Assembly (NCBI GenBank): GCA_016867175.1
Contig: VGKF01000059.1
Location: 1 to 5,999, forward strand
DNA length: 5,999 bases
From: Candidatus Omnitrophota bacterium
GTDB taxonomy: Bacteria; Omnitrophota; Gorgyraeia; Gygaellales; Profunditerraquicolaceae
Direction of reading: 5' to 3'
Shown here: positions 1 through 5,999 of the stretch, piece after piece
How positions within the stretch are numbered: the first letter of the stretch is position 1
How the letters are laid out: each line of letters starts with the position of its first letter
The notes under the pieces: model-generated
Told to the model about the DNA's origin: nothing
Databases searched by the model: none
What the model saw: the letters and a program-made list of their open reading frames with translations, nothing else
Made by a program: the position numbers and the translations under genes

Positions 1-1
1 G

Positions 2-253
2 GCAAGGATCATAAAAGAGAAATATGAAAATAAGATAATAATTTTTACTGGTACATTAGTCACCAGCAAAGAAGATGTAGATTCGTTTGTGGGGGGGCAG
101 GATAGCCTGCCTTTTGATTATATTATTTGCGGAGAGGATGAAATTGCCCTGCCAGAATTAATTAGATGCCTAGATGCAAATTTGCCGGTATCCTTAAAAA
201 AAGGAGGCAAGCTTATTGTTTTACAATGGTCCTATCGTAGAAAACCTGGATGA
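2..253 (+). pseudogene. 5' fragment of a B12-binding radical SAM gene (cobalamin-domain tail), in a different frame from the rest
   Basis: The frame is open from the window edge to a TGA at 251-253. It encodes the second half of a Rossmann-like cobalamin-binding domain: a strand (IIIFTGTLV), then FDYIICGEDE followed by LPELIRCL. The last part matches the GEGE-x-x-LPEL signature that ends B12-binding domains ahead of a radical SAM domain, and it aligns with GEGEETFSEL in the large downstream fusion gene. The start and any DxHxxG cobalamin motif lie upstream of the window. The logical continuation (…VENLDDLP then the rSAM domain) is in the next frame, from about 198 onward. The gene is therefore either broken by an indel, split into two translated parts, or affected by a sequence error. 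I see protein homology on both sides of the break, so this was one gene ancestrally; whether it is now inactive is uncertain. Confidence 0.72.
201..207 (+). promoter_or_regulatory. Strong Shine-Dalgarno-like AAGGAGG ahead of TTG 216
   Basis: AAGGAGG ends 8 bases before the TTG at 216, an ideal spacing for ribosome binding. It sits inside the upstream frame, where it encodes Lys-Gly-Gly, so it may be coincidental. If functional, it would allow the catalytic rSAM domain to be made as a separate polypeptide despite the frame change. Confidence 0.4.
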
Positions 254-1100
254 TCTCCCCTATTATGATTTCTCTGATTTCAATTTGAATTCTTATAAGT
301 TTCCAGAAAAATTAGAGATATTTATTAGCAAGGGATGCCCGTGGCGTTGTAGTTTCTGTGTAGACTGGTTAACCGAAAAGCGATATCGTTCCATGAGCGG
401 CGAGAGAATCTACCAAGAGGTACTGTTTCAGCACAGGAAACACAAAACAAAACATTTCCGATTTTGTGATAAGACTATAAACGGTAACATTAAGGCGATC
501 AGTGACTTTAGCGATTTGGTTATTGGAGAGCATAGCCCTCCCTCTTTTTCTATACAGTGGTCTGGTGATGCAATGATACGCCCAGAAATGACAAAAGAAT
601 TATTATCTAAGATGCGTCAAGCGGGTTGCGTGGGATTAGGATATGGCTTAGAGAGTGGTTCAGAGAAGGTAGTCAGAGATATGGGGAAACAATTTTCTAC
701 ACAGTTAGCAGAAGAAGTAATTAAGAATACCCATGCCGCAGACATCTTTACCTCGATAAATATTATGATCGGATTTCCTACTGAAACAGAAACTGATTTT
801 CTGGAAACATTAAATTTTATAGAGAGAAATAAACAATTCATCAGAGAAATAAGGCTCACTTATATCGGCTGCCGTGTTTTAAAAAACTCCCTGCTATATG
901 ATTTCTCTAGCAGGTTTAATCTAGCTAAGACCGATACTGATTTTTGGATGACTAAAGACAAGGGTAATACTTATGAAGAAAGAGTAAGGAGGTACGAGAT
1001 CGCTTGCCAGCATATTTTAAATTTAGGAATCGATTTAAGGGTAAACAGTCGCAGTGCTAAAAAAAATGTTAAAGCAACACAAGAGAGAATACTAAAATAG
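216..1100 (+). CDS. B12-type radical SAM protein, catalytic domain (N-terminal domain in another frame)
   Basis: 294 residues from a TTG start. Radical SAM enzymes use a [4Fe-4S] cluster to cleave S-adenosylmethionine to a 5'-deoxyadenosyl radical. The LDDLP linker (11-15), which usually joins the cobalamin domain to the rSAM barrel, is followed by the cluster motif C41-x3-C45-x2-C48, RPEMTKELL (122-130), the GLESGS strand and GFPTETE (186-192). These are typical of the B12-binding/Elp3-like rSAM superfamily. The closest relative visible here is the C-terminal half of the fusion gene starting at 3432: both share RSMSGxRIYxE, IRPEMTKELLxKMxxAGC and a YxERxRR C-terminal region. It lacks the TPR found there. 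The TTG is preceded by AAGGAGG at 201-207 with an 8-base gap, so independent initiation is possible, but the ancestral product clearly extended upstream. It is separated by 7 bases from the next gene, consistent with an operon. The substrate is unknown. Confidence 0.88.
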   Translation: MFYNGPIVENLDDLPYYDFSDFNLNSYKFPEKLEIFISKGCPWRCSFCVDWLTEKRYRSMSGERIYQEVLFQHRKHKTKHFRFCDKTINGNIKAISDFSDLVIGEHSPPSFSIQWSGDAMIRPEMTKELLSKMRQAGCVGLGYGLESGSEKVVRDMGKQFSTQLAEEVIKNTHAADIFTSINIMIGFPTETETDFLETLNFIERNKQFIREIRLTYIGCRVLKNSLLYDFSSRFNLAKTDTDFWMTKDKGNTYEERVRRYEIACQHILNLGIDLRVNSRSAKKNVKATQERILK

Positions 1101-1107
1101 AATTTAA

Positions 1108-3390
1108 ATGAATAATAAATTTTTAACATGGGATATTCATTATAAATGCAATTACTATTGTACCTATTGTTTCCTACATTCTGAGCCAGAAACCACTAAT
1201 ATAGAATCTATTTATCTGAAAAATGATGAATGGGTAAAGATTTGGAGACTGGCTTATCAGAAGTACGGCCCCTGTAATATTTCAGTTACTGGAGGGGAGC
1301 CGTTCATATATCCCAACTTTATCGATTTAATTTCTAAATTAACAGATATGCATACTTTTGAGTTTTCTACTAATTTATCTTGGGATGTGGTTGAATTTGC
1401 TAGAAAAGTGCCTCCGGATAAAGTAAAAATAAATAGCAGCTTTCACCCGGAATTTATTGTACTAGAAGATTTTTTAAAAAAAATCACTTATCTTAAGGAA
1501 AATAATTATCTCGTGAATATAACCATAGTTGCATACCCCCCTTTATTAGATAGCTTATTTCAATATAATGAGCATATTAAAAAAGCAGGCTGTTTCTTTA
1601 TACTCTATCCTTTTCGCGGGTTATATGAAAATAGGGTCTATCCTGAAGGGTATACGGATAAAGAAAGAGCAGCCTTGAATAAATTAGGTCTTGAATTAAG
1701 AGCAGCAGACGCTAATATTAATGAGCCTCTTTTACAAAAATATAAGTTAAGGGAAGAATATGATAGGGGAAAAATAAAACTTGTAAATAGTAAAACAGAG
1801 AAAATATGCTATATGGGGCAGAGATACGCCAAGCTCGTTCCTAACGGTGAAGCCTTCAGGTGCTGTGCAGCAGTAAATAAAGAATGGGGCAGACTAGGGA
1901 ACTTTATAAAGGGGACATTTGAGTTTAGCGCCGAACCTTTGATATGCCCAGATCTCAATCACTGCAGATGTTATAAGGCAATGACTGTCGGCGATGAGGA
2001 AAAGTGGAAAAAACAATGGATTGACACTAGCAGCATATGGAAAATAGAGGAAGAAAAGAAGTCATTAGAGAAAGCCAAGCATCTTAGAGACCAGGGCGAT
2101 ATAAGGGAGGGAGAGAAAGAAATAAAGGAGCTTTTAAAGATCAATCCTGAAAATGTTGAGGCAATGGTTCTTTTGGCAGAACTTAAGCTAAATCAGAAAG
2201 ATTACAATTCCTGCCGTGATATACTTAATGGCATTACAACAAATTACCCTGGTTCGGATTATGAATCGTGGATTTACCGTATATTAGGCAGGGCTTTTAT
2301 GGAATTAGGGGTGACAGGAGAGTCAGCCAAAGAAAGAGAAGTGTTCCTGGATAAGGCCGGGCAGTATTTGGAAAGCTGTTTAAGATTAGCTAATGAAAAG
2401 AATAATTTAGCGGATAGGGCAAGAGGATATTATGAAAGTGCAGCGTTTCATTTGCTAAGGGAAGATTATAAAATGGCCAAGGGAAATATTGGCTTGGCCC
2501 TTAAATATGAACCTGAGAACGAAGGATTCTTGAGATTAAAGCGCCGAATAGAAGAGCAGGAAATTGAATTAGCGTTAAAACAAGTTAATAGCAGCGGTAA
2601 GATAACTTTTGGCTGGGATTTATGCTATAGCTGTAACTATCGTTGTCCCTACTGCGGCGTATGGGAAACACAGTCTAATAGGGATTTATTTTTAAGCCCC
2701 GAAGAGTGGTCTGTTGTCTGGGATAGGATTTTTGATAATTACGGTAGTTGCCATATCTTTATGTCTGGAGGAGAGCCGTCAGTATATGCGGGTTTTTCAG
2801 AATTGGTTAAAAGACTTACCTCAAAACATTCTGTGGAGATCTGCACAAATTTATCTTGGGATGTAGAGAGTCTTATCCTGGATATCCCGCCTGGTAAGTT
2901 AAGGATAGCTCCGACATTCCATCCGTCTCAGGCTGACTTCGGGGATTTCTTTAAAAAAGCCGTTAAAGCAAAGGATTATTTGCCGAACGCGCAGGTTTAT
3001 TACGTAGCATATAGCGGTCAGCAGATAACAGAGATGTCGCAGCGAAGCAAGATGTTGAAAGAACATGGGATCGCACTGATCCCGTATCCACTCAGGGGTA
3101 ACCAGGCCATACTTAATACGGAAGAGGAGGAACGCATTATTCGGGAAGTTAGTCCCTATAGAGGCGAAAAGATTGAGTATCAGCTTAAAAAAATTTCTCC
3201 TAAGGGAAAGCTATGCCGTGCCGGTCAACGTTATGCCGTAATCAGAGGAGGCGGAGCCGTAGACCGCTGCAGCCAACATCATAACGGTGAGGTTGGTAAT
3301 TTCCTAGATAAAAATTTCAGCTTATTTGATGAAGCTAGGCCTTGTGGGAAAGAATACTGTCCTATTGAATCGCAATGGATAATAGTTTAA
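1108..3390 (+). CDS. Tandem radical SAM/SPASM-like protein: rSAM - TPR linker - rSAM
   Basis: 760 residues containing two complete rSAM cores. Module A1 has C14-x3-C18-x2-C21, TGGEP (61-65), a TNLSWDV motif, then a SPASM-like cysteine set for auxiliary iron-sulfur clusters: C234, a CC pair at 252-253, and C280, C286, C288. C234 to C252 fits the C-x9-15-G-x4-C spacing of SPASM domains. Residues about 319-490 are helical, with TPR-like repeats such as LLKINPENVEAMVLLAELKL. Module A2 has C509-x3-C513-x2-C516, SGGEP (553-557), TNLSWDV again, and a reduced cysteine set (C703, C721, C746, C751). A1 and A2 are clear paralogues. The ATG at 1108 has only a weak ribosome site and lies 7 bases after the previous stop, suggesting translational coupling. 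The protein is probably cytoplasmic, with no signal peptide or membrane segment. Family knowledge suggests peptide or small-molecule modification; the substrate is not identifiable. Confidence 0.93.
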   Translation: MNNKFLTWDIHYKCNYYCTYCFLHSEPETTNIESIYLKNDEWVKIWRLAYQKYGPCNISVTGGEPFIYPNFIDLISKLTDMHTFEFSTNLSWDVVEFARKVPPDKVKINSSFHPEFIVLEDFLKKITYLKENNYLVNITIVAYPPLLDSLFQYNEHIKKAGCFFILYPFRGLYENRVYPEGYTDKERAALNKLGLELRAADANINEPLLQKYKLREEYDRGKIKLVNSKTEKICYMGQRYAKLVPNGEAFRCCAAVNKEWGRLGNFIKGTFEFSAEPLICPDLNHCRCYKAMTVGDEEKWKKQWIDTSSIWKIEEEKKSLEKAKHLRDQGDIREGEKEIKELLKINPENVEAMVLLAELKLNQKDYNSCRDILNGITTNYPGSDYESWIYRILGRAFMELGVTGESAKEREVFLDKAGQYLESCLRLANEKNNLADRARGYYESAAFHLLREDYKMAKGNIGLALKYEPENEGFLRLKRRIEEQEIELALKQVNSSGKITFGWDLCYSCNYRCPYCGVWETQSNRDLFLSPEEWSVVWDRIFDNYGSCHIFMSGGEPSVYAGFSELVKRLTSKHSVEICTNLSWDVESLILDIPPGKLRIAPTFHPSQADFGDFFKKAVKAKDYLPNAQVYYVAYSGQQITEMSQRSKMLKEHGIALIPYPLRGNQAILNTEEEERIIREVSPYRGEKIEYQLKKISPKGKLCRAGQRYAVIRGGGAVDRCSQHHNGEVGNFLDKNFSLFDEARPCGKEYCPIESQWIIV
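1372..1388 (+). repeat. 17-base direct repeat, copy 1 (TNLSWDV codons of module A1)
   Basis: AATTTATCTTGGGATGT is identical to 2848-2864 and falls at the equivalent protein position (NLSWDV) in both halves of the same gene. It is a remnant of internal gene duplication rather than a mobile or regulatory repeat. Confidence 0.6.
2848..2864 (+). repeat. 17-base direct repeat, copy 2 (TNLSWDV codons of module A2)
   Basis: This copy is exactly identical to 1372-1388. It shares the same codons for the same conserved motif, supporting common origin of the two rSAM modules in the tandem protein. Confidence 0.6.
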
Positions 3391-3421
3391 GGGAATCAAA
3401 AAACCATAAATTACTGTTTAA

Positions 3422-3430
3422 AAGGGAGGA
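3422..3430 (+). promoter_or_regulatory. Ribosome binding site candidate deciding the start at 3432
   Basis: AAGGGAGGA lies just before ATG 3432. The gap from GGAG is about 3 bases, shorter than ideal. The alternative ATG at 3375 has no recognisable purine-rich site upstream, which favours 3432. Confidence 0.45.
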
Positions 3431-3431
3431 T

Positions 3432-5999
3432 ATGCCTTACCGGGTCTTTGCGACCTGGAATATCCATTATGCCTGTAACTATAGGTGCGCTTACTGTCAT
3501 GCCCCTAAACCTGAGCATAAGGATGCACGTCAAGCTCGTTATATCCCCAGGAACGCTTGGATAGATATCTGGAAGAGAATGTACGACAGATATGGCACTT
3601 GGGAAATGCTTATAAGTGGAGGAGAGCCATTTGCTTACCCAGCCTTTATGGAGTTGATAATTGAGTTATCCAAGATACACCTAGTGGGGATTTGCACTAA
3701 TCTCGAATGGGATGTGTTTTCTTTTGTCGAATCTGTAGATCCGCAAAGAGTAAGAATAGAGACGAGTTTTCATCCTGAATTTTCTGACTTGAGCAGGTTT
3801 ATAGAAAAGCTGAAGGCATTAAAGAGCCATGGATTCGAACCGACAGTAAACTTTGTTCCCTGGCCGCCGTTACTGGAACAGATGAAAAACATAAAAGAAG
3901 CCATTGAGGCAGCGGGGTGCCAGCTTACCTTACAGCCGTTTATCGGACAATTTGAAAATAGGTCTTACCCACAAGACTACACAGAAGAAGAGAGGGGGCA
4001 TTTTAGGATTTTTAAGGATGACTGCAATCTTAAAACCCTGGATTTCAAGACTACCAAGGAATCTAATTCCACAAAGGGCAAATTATGCAGGATGGGCCAG
4101 AATTATGTATTTATTCATCCTGACGGCGAGGTTTCCAGATGTTGTCGTGACCACACCTTTTCATTGGGAAATATCATTGGCGACTCTTTCAAACTATTAG
4201 AGGAACCCATAGCTTGTAATGCCGAAAATTGTAATTGCTGGCGGTGTATGCTGGTGGGGAAGGAGGATTCTTGGTGGCAGAATTGGGGCAGGCGCGAAAT
4301 AACCGATATGGCAATAGCGCAGCATAAAAACAAACATGATTTCAGAATTGCGCTTATCCAACCTCCGGCTTGGGGGACGTTTGAACCGCCGGTATCCCTG
4401 GCTCAGCTTTCCAGCTGTTTAAAAAAGGGGCCTTATCAGGTTTCGGTATTTGACCTGAATATAGAATTATATAACAGACGAAAGGAGCAATACAGTAGTG
4501 TTTGGGCCATAGAGCAGAGCGCTTTTTGGGGGGATGAAGAGAACGTCAGGAAGTTTTTTATTGATAATTCCGAACTGATTGAAGAATATACAGATAAGAT
4601 AGTACGAACAGGGCCGGACCTAGTAGGATTTTCGGTAAACGTATGTTCTCTCCCGGCAACATTAATGTTAGCCGACAGGCTTAAGCAAAAAATTCCCCAG
4701 GTTAAGGTGGTAATCGGCGGGCCGATGTTTTTTGTGCCTGCGGATATTGACGGTATCATGCAGCATAAATGCATAGATGTGATTGTATACGGCGAAGGCG
4801 AAGAGACGTTTTCTGAGTTACCGGATTATTTTATGGGGCAAAAGGACTTATTAAATTGCCGCGGGATCTATTTTAGAAAGAATGGCGAGGTTATCAGGAC
4901 ACAATCGCGTCAGCCAATAAAAGACCTGGATGAGCTGCCTTTTTTAGATCTGGGGAGCTTTCCGCTAGAGAAGTATAGCCCGCCAGGGCATTTAGGAAAT
5001 CATATCTCCCTGATGACCAGCCGCGGATGCGTTTTAAACTGCGTATATTGCGGCCCGAAGGCATACTGGAAGGGTTTTCGTTCTATGAGTGGCAAGAGAA
5101 TATACGATGAGATAAAATACCATATTCAAAACAACCACGCTATAGAACATATAGAGTTTCTGGACTTGGAACTAAATGGTAATATGGAGGCCTTAACTGA
5201 GCTTTGTAATTTAATGATTGATAGCCCACCTAAAAGAGGCGTCAGATGGCATGCTAATATCATAATAAGGCCGGAAATGACGAAAGAGTTATTGCTTAAG
5301 ATGAAAAATGCCGGTTGTTATCATCTTTCGGTTGGTATTGAGACCGGCTCGCAGCGAGTATTAGCATTGATGAATAAAAGGTATAGGGTAGAAGATGCCG
5401 AAAGAGTTCTTAAATATGCTTATGAGGTGGGGATACATGTAACAACTAATTTCATGTTTGGTTTTCCGGGAGAGACAGAAAAAGACTTTAACCTTACCCT
5501 TGATTTCCTAAGGCGTAACGCCAGCACTATCGGTACTGTCTATCCAAGCCGAACATTTTTTACCATCGAGCCTTTTAGTTACCTTTCAGGCCACCTGAGT
5601 GAATTTGGGGTAGTTGCAAATCCTGTCTATAATCTATATTGGGAATCGGCAGACGGGATAAACAATTATCCGGAAAGACTCAGGCGCTGTGAGGAGTTTT
5701 CTAGGCTTGCTATAGAGCTGGGTGTCTCTGTAGGGTTAGGCTTGCAAACATCTCTTGAATTAGACCGCTATTACAACCTAGGTTTTTATTATGAATACAA
5801 AAAAGACTTTAAAAAAGCTACAGAATTCTTTAAGAAATACCTCAGGCTTGATCCAAAAAATACCGTAATTAATAAAAAACTGCAGGGACTGAAAGGTGTT
5901 GCCATCACCCCTGCCGTAGAATCTAAGACGCAAGATCCCAAAACAGGTTTCATAGAAAACAATAATAAGGTTGAGCCTTCTGGTAATAACGGAAGCGTT
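3432..5999 (+). CDS. Radical SAM/SPASM-like - B12-binding - radical SAM - TPR fusion protein (3' end outside window)
   Basis: The frame stays open to the window edge, giving 856 residues so far. Order of parts: type-A rSAM module with C15-x3-C19-x2-C22, SGGEP (62-66), TNLEWDV and SPASM-like cysteines (C219, CC at 237-238, C262, C267, C269, C272). A B12-binding domain follows (about 305-470), starting RIALIQPP and ending GEGE (454-457), then the LDELP linker (499-503). A second rSAM domain has C533-x3-C537-x2-C540, RPEMTKELL (613-621) and GFPGETE (677-683). A TPR lies at about 780-813 and a polar Asn/Ser/Lys-rich tail follows. The first module resembles both halves of the preceding gene; the second half resembles gene 216-1100. 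ATG 3432 is chosen because it follows an AGGGAGGA purine run and matches the N-terminal length of the preceding paralogue. An in-frame ATG at 3375 would add 19 residues and overlap the previous stop by 16 bases. The substrate is unknown. Confidence 0.92.
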   Translation, partial: MPYRVFATWNIHYACNYRCAYCHAPKPEHKDARQARYIPRNAWIDIWKRMYDRYGTWEMLISGGEPFAYPAFMELIIELSKIHLVGICTNLEWDVFSFVESVDPQRVRIETSFHPEFSDLSRFIEKLKALKSHGFEPTVNFVPWPPLLEQMKNIKEAIEAAGCQLTLQPFIGQFENRSYPQDYTEEERGHFRIFKDDCNLKTLDFKTTKESNSTKGKLCRMGQNYVFIHPDGEVSRCCRDHTFSLGNIIGDSFKLLEEPIACNAENCNCWRCMLVGKEDSWWQNWGRREITDMAIAQHKNKHDFRIALIQPPAWGTFEPPVSLAQLSSCLKKGPYQVSVFDLNIELYNRRKEQYSSVWAIEQSAFWGDEENVRKFFIDNSELIEEYTDKIVRTGPDLVGFSVNVCSLPATLMLADRLKQKIPQVKVVIGGPMFFVPADIDGIMQHKCIDVIVYGEGEETFSELPDYFMGQKDLLNCRGIYFRKNGEVIRTQSRQPIKDLDELPFLDLGSFPLEKYSPPGHLGNHISLMTSRGCVLNCVYCGPKAYWKGFRSMSGKRIYDEIKYHIQNNHAIEHIEFLDLELNGNMEALTELCNLMIDSPPKRGVRWHANIIIRPEMTKELLLKMKNAGCYHLSVGIETGSQRVLALMNKRYRVEDAERVLKYAYEVGIHVTTNFMFGFPGETEKDFNLTLDFLRRNASTIGTVYPSRTFFTIEPFSYLSGHLSEFGVVANPVYNLYWESADGINNYPERLRRCEEFSRLAIELGVSVGLGLQTSLELDRYYNLGFYYEYKKDFKKATEFFKKYLRLDPKNTVINKKLQGLKGVAITPAVESKTQDPKTGFIENNNKVEPSGNNGSV

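Noticed and set aside
617..859. Minus-strand open frame of 80 codons
   Set aside because: It lies entirely antisense to the rSAM catalytic domain, whose protein motifs are conserved there; no recognisable protein features of its own.
3360..3440. Idea that the tandem protein and the fusion protein are one gene broken by a frameshift
   Set aside because: The downstream frame has its own ATG and purine-rich site, and its N-terminus aligns with the N-terminus of the tandem protein, so two adjacent genes fit better.
3904..4200. Plus-strand open frame of 98 codons in another frame
   Set aside because: It is inside the large fusion gene, where the overlapping frame carries conserved SPASM-like cysteines; its own translation shows no domain.
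4115..4333. Minus-strand open frame of 72 codons
   Set aside because: Antisense shadow of the end of the SPASM-like module; no supporting start signal or domain.
4436..4774. Minus-strand open frame of 112 codons
   Set aside because: Antisense to the B12-binding domain, which is well conserved; its translation resembles no family.
1..5999. CRISPR arrays, insertion sequences, tRNA or rRNA genes, terminators
   Set aside because: No regularly spaced repeats, transposase, inverted ends or structured RNA were seen; almost every base is explained by the plus-strand coding frames.

Overview
The window is fully coding on the plus strand and looks like part of one operon of radical SAM (rSAM) genes. 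It is moderately AT-rich. TPR repeats, cobalamin-type rSAM enzymes and SPASM-like rSAM enzymes packed together suggest an uncultured anaerobic bacterium, for example Omnitrophota or a deltaproteobacterial/Nitrospirota-like lineage. That assignment is a low-confidence inference; no taxonomic marker is present.

Layout: (1) 2-1100 is a B12-binding rSAM gene cut by the window start and split by a frame change near 196-253. The cobalamin-domain tail is in one frame (2-253) and the catalytic rSAM domain in another (216-1100). (2) 1108-3390 encodes a 760-residue protein with two SPASM-like rSAM modules (here called type A; A1 and A2) joined by a TPR-like helical linker. (3) 3432-5999 (an upstream start at 3375 is possible) is a very large frame still open at the window end. 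It fuses a third type-A module (A3), a B12-binding domain, a second rSAM domain of the same type as gene 1, a TPR, and a polar tail. Gaps are 7 and 41 bases, so there is no intergenic space for a separate promoter, terminator or RNA gene.

The main observation is modular. Five CxxxCxxC rSAM cores of only two types, three type A and two B12 type, are shuffled and fused in under 6 kb. The paralogues share diagnostic motifs, which points to local duplication and fusion. Physical fusion of A3 to a B12-rSAM, and of A1 to A2 by a TPR, suggests sequential radical reactions on one substrate held by a multi-enzyme assembly. No substrate, precursor peptide or transporter is visible, so the pathway cannot be named.
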